Shown here one piece after another: positions 48,583 through 59,749 of a stretch of 64,000 nucleotides of DNA. Made by a program: the position numbers and the translations under genes. The notes under the pieces were generated by a model. The model did no database searches and was not told where the DNA came from. It was given only the letters and a program-made list of their open reading frames with translations. Source of the stretch: Moniliophthora roreri. Its lineage: Eukaryota; Basidiomycota; Agaricomycetes; Agaricales; Marasmiaceae. The stretch spans positions 682,001 to 746,000 of the forward strand of contig LATX02000001.1 of assembly GCA_001466705.2 (NCBI GenBank), in the 5' to 3' direction. Positions within the stretch are counted from its first letter, which is position 1. Every line of letters begins with the position of its first letter.

Positions 48583-50592
48583 ATGTTCTTTTCTTCTCCA
48601 CTCCTCGCAGTGGCTCTAGTGTCCCTGCCAAATTTCGTGTCCGCTCAAGATCGTACCTCAGTAGCACAGCAGGCAGCGATCTCAGGTGCGCCAGCTTTTC
48701 TTTTCTTTTTTACTTCCCCGTGAATGACTGTCCTCTTTCCTACAGATCCCGCTGAACAATGTCGATACTATAACTATCCTCCCATTGCGGGACAGGCTGT
48801 TAATTTCCCAAAGGTTTGGGAGACCGCCGAAATACTTCCCAATGACGCTGCTGCCCGCGCTAAATACAACGAAATCTCAAAATCTGTGCCGAATATTGCT
48901 CCTAAAGTCGGACGACGCATTTACCATTTCGTATCGTCGTTGCTGACTTACGTCTTCAGGGCAACTTTACCCAGACTCTCGCAACCTACAACGTCAAAAA
49001 CGATCCAGATTGTTGGTGGTCTGCGACTGAGTGTACAACTGCCAAGGCACCAGGTGTTCCTTCTGATATCACTCTAGTCCCCGAGGTTTGTCTATATGCA
49101 TTAGCGTTTCTCGATTCAATCCGGCTGAATTTCGTGTATAGCCCCAAACTCTCGGCTACGGTTTCGATGACGGTCCCAACTGTTCTCACAACGCGTTCTA
49201 CGACTATCTGACCAGTCAAAACCAAAAAGCGAGTAAGTACGTTTGTTAGACTTTCCTACTCATCTCGCTGATCTAATTTCCATCAAGCTATGTTCTTCAT
49301 CGGTAGCAACGTACTCGGATGGCCATTGCAGGCAAAGCGAGCGGTGGAAGATGGTAAGTAATATTATGATGGTCACGCCACCACATATCACTGAGTATCT
49401 TTGGTTCACCCAGGTCATGAAGTCTGTGTCCGTAAGTCCCCGATATCGATATATTTCTTACAATGGGGTTGATCTCTCTGAATTCTTTGCAGACACCTGG
49501 TCACATCAGGCCAGTTCGTTGTTTCATTGATTTCTCTTGTCTCCCTTTGTTGATATTCCCTTGTTAAGTGACTGGACTCACCAACGAGCAAGCTTTCGCT
49601 GAAATTTATTATAGTGAGTTGCAGTGGTATACATGTTTCAACAATTTCGCGTCTGACTTTTTTTTTTTTTTTTTTTTTTTTTTTACAGCGGTGACGACAC
49701 ATTTTCTTCGTTTAATCCTCGCAACGCTAACCTGTTCCGGATCAGATGCAAATCATTAAGCTTGTGACCGGGGGAACCCCGACCTGCTTTAGGGTTCGTC
49801 GCTCTTTTTCGTCATGGCACATCAATTAAAATCGCTCTTGAACTCAGCCACCTCAAGGTGACATCGATGACCGCATTCGGTACATTGTTCATGCCCTCGG
49901 TCTCAGAAGCATTCTCTGGAAGTACGACGTCCGCGACACCATTCTTGGTCCCAACGGGGTCGTCGATACATCAGCAGTGGAAGGGCAATACGAGGAATTC
50001 ATTAAGACAGCTCAGGGCGGCGCTTTCCGGAATGTAAGTTGTGTCTTCTCTTCTTGGTCGGTAGGTATATATGAGCGTGATGTTCCTTCCAATAGGAGGG
50101 AGCTATTCTATTGGCCCACGAAACGAACAACATGACCATGTCCGAGGCCATGAAATACTATCCTCAGTTGAAGACTGCCTTCAAGGTACTTATTTTCCGG
50201 ACTCGCAACCGGGTATGTAGCTGAAATTTCCGTCAAACAAGCACTTGGTGCCGATCGGAGTAGCTCTCAACGTAACTCAGCCATATGTTGAAAATGGCTT
50301 CTCTCAACCGACCTTTGAGCAATGTGAGTAATGTCTTATTCTGCTCACTTTAGTTAGCTAACGTAGTACCCCCGCAGATATTTCTGGCACAACGCAAACC
50401 AGCGGTCCTGCACCAAGCTCGAACAGTTCCTCACCAAGTGGTTCAGCTTCCAGAAACAATACGTCTACCAAACCGCCTACCGGTAACTCCACGACCCCAG
50501 CGGGTAGGAACGGTGCCATTTCCCTGGTATCATCCTCGATCGGAAGCATCAGCCTTCCGGCATTCCTACTATATGTTTCAGCTATCTTTTAG
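48583..50592 (+). CDS. chitin deacetylase, GPI-anchored type
   Basis: Fourteen exons: 48583-48685, 48746-48906, 48960-49085, 49142-49232, 49288-49353, 49414-49431, 49493-49513, 49569-49613, 49689-49690, 49746-49793, 49848-50033, 50096-50185, 50242-50323, 50378-50592; 417 residues. Signal peptide 1-21. NodB/CE4 motifs: GFDDGP at 137-142 (Asp139 base, Asp140 metal), HTWSH at 189-193 (metal His), RPPQGD at 227-232, and LLAHE at 294-298 (His297; Asp replaced by Glu). A Ser/Thr-rich tail and hydrophobic C-terminus suggest a GPI anchor. The enzyme converts cell-wall chitin to chitosan. The model needs microexons of 18, 21 and 2 nt; without the 2-nt exon the frame is lost. Confidence 0.9.
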
Positions 50593-51484
50593 GCTTTTCT
50601 CTATCGCAACTGCAGTATAGTGAACATCCTACACCTACTGGGAGTATACTTCCCGTCCTATCCTTTTGAAATCACTCCCTTTTATTTCCAAAGACAATCC
50701 TTTCGTTGGATTTACTATATACACTTGCTTCATATAGTACGCGTGGTTGCATATTTTTACGACTGTAATCGATTTAACCTGAGGACCCCTGATAAGTTTA
50801 AGTTTGGCGCACTCTTTTCTTAGCTTTGCCTCAAAGAGATGGCGGGGAAATGGGAAGACGACCATCAAGGGTGATCACGAACCGTCGAGCGGCGCTTTTT
50901 GGCAAGTAGTGAATTTGAATTGTGTCAACATCACGGAATGCGGCCTACGGCTCGGCCCCTTAGTAGACCTCCCAGCAGTTATCAGGCTACTTCCCGTGGT
51001 GAATAGGCATGGAAGAATATATCTCAACTTGAGCAAAGGTACCCATGAAAAAGATCTTGTGCGATTTAAGTGACTGGTTTTTCAATGAGCCGCAAGTTGA
51101 TAAAGACTATTGTACGATAGAAAGAAATTCATAGCATGCGTAGCGCTTAATTTATTCAGTAGACGCCCATCTGGCATGACCGTGGCAAACAAGGCGGCTG
51201 TGGAGCCTTTGCGCCAACCTTGCGCGCAGAGAATCGCAACAACGAACCGGATAAAAAACGAACTGGGTCCGAACTCGTAACCTGAAGCATTCACGATCTA
51301 ACTCATATAGCTCCTCACTCACATTCCTTCCTGTGATACGCATCGGCATGATGTGCTCCAATTTCATCCCCCGCGATTTCCCCGCTCTTACATTCTGAAG
51401 TTCTCGAGCTCTGTCCGTAAATTCACCGCGCAAAATGGTATAAATACAAGTCGGTCAGTCTAATGTGGCCTGCACGGTACCATC
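50593..51484. other. intergenic region
   Basis: About 890 bases between two secreted-enzyme genes transcribed in the same direction. No motif recognised; the sequence just before 51485 should be the endoglucanase promoter (TATA-like tataaatac at 51440). Confidence 0.5.
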
Positions 51485-53203
51485 ATGAAGATACGGTCTA
51501 TTGCTGCTATGGCTCTCGGCCTTGCTTCTGCCTCTACATCTTGGGCTGCCAGCTCGTTGCCTTTCCTCGGAGGTGTAAATACAGCGGGTGAGCCGAAACT
51601 TGCATAGTGAAATGTCAATCATTGACCAGGTATATGTAGGTTATGACTTCTCCGTTGTAAGTTTCTTTACACGACGATTATCAGTAAAAATGACGACTCA
51701 TGGAAATATAGGCAACCAACGGGTCTTTCACTGGAAATGGTGTTGATCCGCCCGTCTTTCAGTTCGAACATTTTGCTTCACAAGGAGTGAATGTATTCAG
51801 GATTCGCAAGTCTCCTAGTTAATAAACTCTCTCCAATTCTGATAAAGTCACCGTTCTAGCATTCGGTTTGTAGCTGCTTTGATATCACTGGGATGCTTAC
51901 GAGGATTAACCTCCATTACAGCTTGGCAATTGATGACACCCGCCCTGGGAGGGGATATTGATGCGGGATTTTTCTCCCGGTATGACGCTACTGTACAAGC
52001 AGCACTCACCTCTTCATCCAGCCCCTGGGTGATTCTCGACGTAGTGCGTGTTGCGTTTTTCCATCTCGTTGAATTATGTAATGCTAATACTTGCTCAGCA
52101 CAACTATGCCCGCTGGAACGGAGGCATCATTGCACAAGGTGGCCCGACTGACGAAGAGTATGCTAGCTTGTGGTCGCAAATTGCCGCAAAGTACGCTAGT
52201 AATGATAAAATCATCGTGCGTGGTCCGTTTCTTGATATAAGCGCAGCTCTGACTGTAGTGTAGTTTGGCATCATGAACGAGCCGCATGATATACCATCCG
52301 TTGAGACTTGGGCAAACTCTGCACAGGCGGCGATCAACGCCATTCGTGAAGCTGGTGCCACGACACAGCATATTTTAATTCCAGGTTCGTATATTGCGGT
52401 TTCGCCGAGATCGTATTTCGATGACAGCGGGTACAAGGATCGTCTTGGTCAAGCGCAGAAGCTTTCCCTACTGAAGCAGGCCCCCTCCTGATCAACCTGA
52501 CCGATCCCGCCAATACCAGCACTGATCTGCTCTTGTTCGATGGTACGCGCTGCCCATTCCACATTTCTTTTATTTAATACTAACATTGGTTAGTCCACAA
52601 GTATCTAGACTCCGATAATTCTGGGTAAACGAATTCGCTGACTGTCATCTTAAGAGGCTAATGGATGTCTTTGCACAGGACTCATGCAGAGTGTGTAACG
52701 GTTGGTAGTCCAGTCCCCTCTTTTGGATCAGAATTGATTGAAATTGGCTACAGAGCAATATTGAAGTGTTCCAAGCCCTGGTGGACTTCCTGAAATCCAA
52801 TGGCAATCGACAAGCTATCCTCAGCGAAACCGGAGGAGGCAACACGGAATCCTGCGAACAACAGTATGTCGTTTTGCACTGTTGCAGCCATACTCATCCT
52901 AAGGTACCGATTTTGTTCCGACACCCTGTTTGAAGAGCTTGAGTTCGTCAAGAATAACTCTGATACGGTGAGGTCATCTGTTGGCTATAAACGATTTGTG
53001 GGGTATTCAGTAATGGACGTGTATTCTAGCTCATCGGATTCACTGCCTGGTCCGCCGGAGCTTTTGACACCGACTATGTTCTCACTCTCACACCGAATGG
53101 GAGTCAGGATCAGCCACTGTGGGTAGCGGCTGGTGAGTTGTCTTCTGTGTGTACAGAATACATTTTGAATGCTTTGTGGACAGTGCAACCAAACTTACCT
53201 TAA
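51485..53203 (+). CDS. GH5 endoglucanase (GH5_5-like cellulase)
   Basis: Fourteen exons: 51485-51587, 51640-51656, 51712-51805, 51860-51865, 51922-52043, 52099-52215, 52264-52384, 52438-52542, 52594-52624, 52679-52700, 52754-52863, 52904-52967, 53030-53132, 53184-53203; 344 residues. Signal peptide about 1-21. Motifs: VNVFRIPFAWQ, VILDVHNYARW, acid/base Glu159 in FGIMNEPHD, LLLFDVHKYLDSDNSGTHA, nucleophile Glu271 in AILSETGGGN, IGFTAWSAGAF. It cleaves internal beta-1,4-glucosidic bonds of cellulose outside the cell. No cellulose-binding module is present. The conserved IPFAW is built from a 6-nt exon flanked by a GC-donor intron. Confidence 0.9.
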
Positions 53204-53524
53204 AGCGAGGATTGATTGGGTTTGCATGGCGAACTGTATGTAATCGCGACGTTGTGAATGCCGACATTGAATCATGTAGCAAGTGCGTAAAGTGATCATT
53301 ATTCCGCGAAAGGTCCGAGTGAAAGTGATATTAGTAATGAACAGAGCAAAGAACTATATGTACTGTATAACCTAGGTGCAAGTATTGCGAATATCTTCAC
53401 TTAAGAGTCAAAGCGATAATACCATAGTATAGGGAAGCAATGAAAACGTCGGTCTGAGGAAGAAAAGTGTAACGGGTAGCAATTCAGGTAGCAAATACCA
53501 AATAACGATGAAAAGGTGTGACTT
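53204..53524. other. convergent 3' intergenic region
   Basis: About 320 bases between two convergent genes; AT-rich, presumably holding both polyadenylation sites. No other feature seen. Confidence 0.5.
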
Positions 53525-55472
53525 CTACCTGGGAGCCAACTCAGCGGCATCCATGCAACTCAGAATACGATCATGGTACGCGCCCTCCAATACTTCAATA
53601 TCACCTTGCACCCATGCGCTTGTCAATGCATCTTGCACTGTTGCCCGGCGACAAGGGTCAGTTTGGAGTAGCTGAGTTATAAGCGAACGTGCTGAGGAGC
53701 ATGATGAAGACCTGGTCAAGGAAAACACAAAATAAACCCTCACCGTCCCTCAAGCCTCTCCAGACCTTGCACGCAAAATCCGGTCCTTCACCGGACACGA
53801 TCCTTTCTTTCACGTCATGCTCTCTGTGCATATCCTCGTCTCCATCTTCAGAGCCTGAAGTTGACCACTGTTGGGAAGTAGCATAGTCGAAGGGATGCGA
53901 CCCACTACAGTTTCGTTGACGTCAGCCCATTGGTATTAACCTAAAGGATTCCGATGGTGAAACAGACCAAAGCATGACATAAAGTGTCACACCTGCGGAC
54001 CAGCAATCCGCAGGAAGTCCAACATACGTCAACTCCTTCCTGTCCAACGCCATCACACCCTCCGGGGGAAGGTAAGAGACAGTACCACAGACATTGAAAG
54101 TTGCTTGCCAGGATTTGGGCCGGGCAAGTCCAAAGTCGGCGATTTGAACACGAGGATAAGGACCGGGACAATGAAGAAGAATGTTCTCTGGCTGGAAAAT
54201 CCACTGAGTCAAATGCAAGTATCATGAAGGAGAATGGTTGTCACAAAAACCTTCAAATCTCGGTGGCTGATCATTTTCTCGTGCAAGTAGACCAGCCCTA
54301 GGAGGATCTGGTACGTGATATACTTTGCTTCAGCTTCGCACATCCAGACGCCCTTCTCGGTGTATGAATTGACATAGGTAAAGAGATCGCCACCTGTGCA
54401 AAGCTGAAGGAAGAGATGACTGTCTTATGTGAATTGTGTTGATTGGCAACATTAGGTCGGTATACACCACTCACATAAATGTACCATCCCTCTCTGTATC
54501 GTATATTCTGTTAATATTAGGCTAGACGCGCATATAAGGCCCGCGGAAACGAAAGAGAAACCTGGTGACTCACATGTCGCAAATCGCACAGAATTGAGAT
54601 TTCCTTCATGACCTGTTCCAGCTCATGTTCCCTCTTTGTTCTAATGGATTTACAAGCAACTTGGCAGTGATGCGCAGTGTCCATCGCTAGATGAACTGTG
54701 GCGAAGGAGCCTGTACCGAGGCATTTAGACGTTAGGGTGTAATTGCCTATGCGCTTTCACAAGGTGTCAGCAATCGGAAAGGTACGGGACGCGTATGATA
54801 CCTTGATAGAGATCTTCTGCGCGACATGCAGAGGAGGAGTAGGATCGAAAACTGATTGTTTATGAACGGGGTCCTGCCAGATGTGCTGGCATGTAAATGC
54901 TGTACAGTATCCGTTTGAGTTTTTTTGTTCTGACAAGTGAGTATATGCTTACTCTGGGAGTCAGGAATTCTAAACGTGTCGCCATCCATCAGAATCACCG
55001 ATGTCCCCTTGATGCGGTGTCCGTTCAGGACAATACCGTTCTTCGAGAGATCCTATCTCAATCGATTAGAGTGTACTCCGAGTCCTGCAGAGCGGAGAGG
55101 ACGTACCTTGCAAGATACGATGACACCTCCATTTGGTGATCTTACCCTAAAAGACGGTAGGTTGGCGGATCGTCCGGGTCAAAAATTCCTGGTACGTACG
55201 CGTAGACCTTGCAATGTACTCCCGAAACAGATCTGTCGGCCACTAAATATGAGCTGGACTAGGCGTCAGTAGATACCTCTCTAAAGCATTAGGAAATCGC
55301 ACCACATTGCAGGATTCCTTCCGATCGTGATTGGTTCATTGATCCTCAGTGAAATCCCTTCCTTCCTTCCTCGTTTGACTGTAACCAATTTCGCGCATTT
55401 GTCTGGACCATAGCGAGAATCGGTGTGCGATAGATAAGCAGGGATCGAGTTTGTAGAGGCCGGTGGTTCCAT
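53525..55472 (-). CDS. FHA-domain serine/threonine kinase (Cds1/Chk2 or Mek1 type)
   Basis: Eleven exons: 55472-55306, 55253-55200, 55146-55107, 55052-54953, 54899-54802, 54753-54574, 54507-54471, 54423-54251, 54191-53968, 53904-53744, 53691-53525; 466 residues. The FHA domain (about 30-120) shows ITIGRNPA, SVSGVHCKVYA, DLSKNGIVLNG. The kinase domain (about 155-440) has LGTGSFATVHLAMD, VACKSI, CTGGDLFTYV, HRDLKPENILL, IADFGLARP and GTVSYLPPEG. All catalytic residues are present. This layout fits the checkpoint kinase Cds1/Chk2 or meiotic Mek1. No SQ/TQ cluster precedes the FHA domain, which leans towards Mek1 or a reduced Cds1. Exon 7/8 borders are the least certain. Confidence 0.85.
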
Positions 55473-55734
55473 CGTGAAACGAACAGCAAGAAGTGAAGAA
55501 AAGAAGTAATATGGTAGTAGAAGAGAAATTTTCAAAATTACGCGTCAGTCACACGAAACGTGAGCGTCACAAATAGTTCCACGCGACCGAAGAGACAAAG
55601 CTGGTCCTCGCAATCCTGATCTTTTAGATGACTGGATACATTCCGAGTATGAATGAAAATAACAGGAATATGAGGTGAAGTTCCATAGCTGCTGTCTACG
55701 AAAGCACAGCAGCAGCGATCCATTATCATCAGTG

Positions 55735-58055
55735 TCAGTCATATCCTTTCCCGCTCCGCTGCTTCACCCTTTTGGGCTTCTTGTGTTTCTTTCCGCCGTC
55801 GATTCCCTGAGCTGCTAGAATCGCTGCCAATCTTCCGTACTTGGGTGCAATCGCCACTCCGTCGTTCGTGACTGTGTTCTGGTACGGTAGTACTTGAGCT
55901 CTGGCAAACTGTCCTTTCGCACCGTGAACGCCCTTTGCGTAGACACCGAACATGCCGCGGTTATCGAAAAATTCTCGGTCTAGGGCACGGGATTTAGCGT
56001 CTTGTCCCTTCGCTGGTAGAATGCTTTTTCCCTCATCTTGAGCAGGAGGAATATAGGTATCCGAACCCTTCCCGACTCGCGTAGTAGGTGCATGTTTCTT
56101 GTTTGCATATCGTCTGAGCGACAGACGATGTGTCTGTTCGTTGAACACTGCGGGGTCCACTCCAGGAGGTGGATGGCAGAACAGCAACTTGGCGTTGACG
56201 TAGTCTTTGAGGATATATCGCGCTGCCCTGGCTTCATCCGGTGTACCCTGTCCAGACCTCATGTACCCCCGAGCGATAGCATACGCAACCGACAACCCTT
56301 CTGCAGTAACTGTCTTCCCATCTCCACCTCCTTCGACGCTTTTTACGTGAATACTTAACCCGTACGTTGCCTCCAACACCTCCCTCGGTATTCTCTTCGC
56401 CACTAAGCTTACCGGACCAGTGTATTCCTTCATTTGGTCAATGGGTAATACACCGTCGCACACCAACTCCGCTTTAGTAGTGGCAAACTGGGGAAAGACA
56501 AGGCCAGGGCAATCACAAAGAATCGTAGAGCCCGATAGATGGATTGTCTGGAAGTGCTTCGTTTTCCCTGGCGTTGATGAGACGCTGACTTTCTTCTCAC
56601 CAAGCAGGGCATTGATGGTACTCGATTTGCCGACGTTGGGGTATCCGACGAGACCGACGATGGTTTTTTGGGGCGGCTTGCCAACAGCATCTGTGAAGGC
56701 TAGTTCACTGAATGAGTATGATAAAGCAAACTTGTATAGAAGTGCAGACCAGATAGATCGGGCGCTATCCTTATAAACAGCTCTTCCAATTCCAAAACTG
56801 ATAAAACTCTTGTCCGGGAGTCCTGGGCAGCCTCATCGCTTTCATTGCCCTCTTCATCGGCGGAATAGAATGCGTCTGAATCGTCCGACTCCGCATCCAA
56901 TTCCACATCTTCATCTACCTCCTCATCCTCTTCAGTATGATCCCTGTCTTGAACAGTGTTTCCCTCGGCCATTTCCTCTTCCTCTTCCTCTCCCTCTTCC
57001 TCTCCCTCTTCCTCTCCCTCTTCCTCCTCCTCCTCCGTCGCAAGAGCATCTCTTCTCGCTTGCTGTAATGCTGCCGCGTTGGCCGCCGAGAAAAAGGCAT
57101 ATTCCACGCCTTGTTCACCCAAAAATTTTGCCCATTGTAACCGCTGCTTGCTCGTTAGCAAGTCCGCTTTGTTTATCAATAATAAACTCTTTCTAATTCC
57201 TTTCTTGCCGGACCCTTTCTCCCCTTCAGGTCCCTCAACATCACACACATAGTCTTCTAAATCTTCACATCGAAATCGGAGCGGATTCCTGGCATCGACA
57301 ATCTGCACAACAAGATGTGAACGTTCGATTACACGCCAGAGTTGTCTCCACACTTCGATATTACGTTCGAACGGTGTGAGGAGAAACTGCTCTTCTTCCT
57401 GTAGGCTATATGAAACATTGAGTGATGAAGATACGAATAGTGGAATATACACGCACACAGCCAAACTCCTTCTCCAATCTAAAAACGATGCCTTTTCTTG
57501 CCTCTCCAGCTCTGCTGTCGTCATCTGCTTCGCCCATCCCGGTCTTCTAGGCACCCGTAACCGTGACCTGTTTTCCGCATGCTTTTGTAGGGCCTTTTTC
57601 TCTTCTTGCTCGGTAAGCAAGTAGGGATTGTGCGGGGAGGTAGTCGATTGGGAGATAACCTTTACATTGCGGCGCTCTGCAAGCGAGATCTGCTTAATTT
57701 TCTTTTACAGAAGTAAATGACATGATAAAACAACTCACCAGCGGTAAAATCCATCTCAGCCAACTGAGCCGTGTTCAAGAATTCATCTAGATCTCGTTCT
57801 TGAGTGACCGACTTCAGTTTTGACGTCGAGTCAAGGTCTGTTGTATACTATGTAGACCACATTATAGTTCATTCAATCATGGAGAGTCTTGAAATGCGTA
57901 CCATTCCACTCTCTTGCCACTGCCTAGCATCCTTAGCTTTCTTGTTGATAATCGCTCGTCCAAGTCCGCTAGGATTCGGATTTCTGCCCTTGGGAGCCTG
58001 ATGATTGACATGAACATCAATAATAATCTGATGCCGGTAAAGTTCTGCTTGCCAT
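55735..58055 (-). CDS. LSG1: large-subunit GTPase Lsg1
   Basis: Exons 58055-58053, 57997-57902, 57847-57739, 57676-57459, 57398-56750, 56699-55735; 679 residues. The circularly permuted GTPase domain is clear: VQIVDARNPL, INKAD (G4), then after a long Glu-rich insertion GYPNVGKSST (G1) and DCPGLVFPQF (G3). The basic C-terminus (GGKKHKKPKRVKQRSGKG) is typical. Lsg1 releases the export adaptor Nmd3 from 60S subunits in the cytoplasm. The predicted start is a 3-nt coding exon (ATG) joined by a GC-donor intron to APKGRNPNPSGLGRAI; the body is certain, the first exon less so. Confidence 0.94.
56957..57040. repeat. acidic-codon microsatellite in LSG1
   Basis: Repeats of tcctct / tccctc on the plus strand encode a Glu run with interspersed Gly on the minus strand (EEEGEEEGEEEGEEEEEE). 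Length variation would keep frame. Confidence 0.8.
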
Positions 58056-58531
58056 GATGTGGAGTTTAGATCGTGAAGATGTAGAATGGGATTGAAAATG
58101 TTCCTCAGGACAATTTTTTTTGGTAATGCTGCCGGCCGGCAATCGCAACTTAACTTATGCTTCATGACTTCACGGCTTCGAGGATCCACACAATGCTCAT
58201 CTATAAAACCGGTTTGCCAATTCTCTTTCATAATTTCATGATAGTGCAGCTATCTTGCTCCATCGAAGCCCAGCGCTGTCAGTGAATTGCACACTGCCCT
58301 GACTTGCGTGTTGGAGAAGGCTCAGGATCTACATTACCATCTGCCATACATCTTTGTTTTCAGGTGCCATCTGCTATCCTCCACCGAGACCTGCAATCCT
58401 CCACATGAAGTCTTAAGGAAACCTAAGATGCCATGCATCGACTAGGAAGACGCTTCCTTTCTGCTCACCATGCCGCCACACCGGCGCTTATTTCGACTTC
58501 ACTATAATACACTTTGGTACAAACTCATTTT
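58056..58531. other. upstream region of LSG1
   Basis: About 475 bases between the LSG1 start and the 3' end of the next minus-strand gene. No recognised signal; an open frame reading into LSG1 intron 1 exists but looks non-coding. Confidence 0.5.
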
Positions 58532-59640
58532 TCATGCTTTGAGAAAGTTGGCGTGGAAGTGAACATGGTCACTTGCGAAAGTAGAAATCTACACACAGGG
58601 GCGTGGGTGAGAGGACGAAACGGAGAGAAGATGAAAGCTCACGAAATAATAGCTGTGATCATATCCCTCCTGACTCCTTACACGAACTTGCACTTCATCG
58701 TACCCCGCCTCTCTCGCTGCCTTCAAGAAGTTATCTGGCAGAAGCTGTCCTTGCTTATGGAAGTTGTCCGCTGTGCCATAGTCCACCAGGATGTGAACTC
58801 GTTCCTTTCCGCCAGACTTGCGAATCAATTCCGTCGCGTCGTACTTTTCTTTTCCTTCCTCAACTCCATTCTGGAGATACCCACTAAAGGCCTTTTGTCC
58901 CCAGGGACACTGGGATGGATTGGAAATGGGTGAGAAAGCCGAACAGGAACGATACTGATGTCTCCGTGTTCCGTCTGGACCTGTCAATGAAGAAAGATAG
59001 AGCGTGAGGGCCCCGTGACCGCCCATGGAATGTCCGAAGATAGATTGACGAGACCAGTCCTGTGAATGAAGACTCGTCAGGGAAGCCAAGTGTGGGAGTG
59101 CGGTATGTAGTTTACGATTGGCAATCCAGCAGTTTCAAGAACCTGAGGCAGCTCGAGTGTCACATGAGTGTACATGTTGTAATGGTTGCTGTACTTTGGG
59201 TTGGTCGCGTTGAGATAGAATCCAGCGCCAGTACCAAAGTCCCAGTCATCGTCTTCGCCAGCTATATTGGCGCCTCGGGGAGAGGTGTCTGGGAACAAGA
59301 TAGCTATGCCTTGAGAAGATGCTGGGCCAAGGAAGGATCCTTTCTGGGCACTGTGGGGAGTCAGTCTCTGAGCGCGGAACATAGCTTGACGTGCCTACCC
59401 ATTATCCTCGGTACAAGTCAAGCCAGCGAGGTAGATCAGAACGGGAACCTTGTTCGTCGGTAATGCATTTGGCGGTAAAAACAGGTTGAAGTTGGCGAAA
59501 AGACCTCCAAGAGCAGCCGACTGCGACATATCAGTCAATTGAATCACCTGTGTTGCACTCTAGCATACCTTGAATTTGTACTTGGCCAGCTCCCCTTCAA
59601 AAGTCTTGTTCGAGGACAATTTCTCAAGGGGTACAGACAT
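58532..59640 (-). CDS. S-formylglutathione hydrolase, with a frame problem
   Basis: Exons 59640-59569, 59520-59400, 59350-59116, 59059-58643, 58588-58532; about 300 residues. Family motifs are strong: VPVLIYLAGLTCTEDN, AQKGSFLGPASSQGIAI, FPDTSPRGA, nucleophile elbow IFGHSMGGHGAL, DYGTADNF (acid) and EGYDHSYYF (His). The enzyme hydrolyses S-formylglutathione to formate and glutathione in formaldehyde detoxification. The sum of exons is one nucleotide short of a multiple of three, and the loss maps to the exon 2/3 junction, where Asn-Gly-Ala needs one more base than either splice site supplies. This is a sequencing error, a recent frameshift, or an unusual splice. Confidence 0.85.
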
Positions 59641-59749
59641 CGCAGTTCGAGTGAGAGTTGAGAATAATCGATAACTTGGCGCTTCACGCTTACGCTGACG
59701 TCACGACATCGGTATCGGACCGTAAGTCCGCCGAAAGACAATTTTCGCG
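59641..59749. promoter_or_regulatory. 109-bp divergent promoter
   Basis: Short space between the opposed starts of the S-formylglutathione hydrolase and the methyltransferase. Contains tgacgtca (59697-59704), a perfect CRE/ATF-type palindrome that a bZIP factor could bind. Confidence 0.55.

Noticed and set aside
49660..49684. Poly-T tract as the tail of a retrotransposon insertion
   Set aside because: No element body, target-site duplication or reverse-transcriptase remnant is visible; it fits a pyrimidine tract before an acceptor.
56810..57252. Ser/Pro-rich plus-strand open frames
   Set aside because: They are antisense shadows of the Glu-rich region of LSG1.
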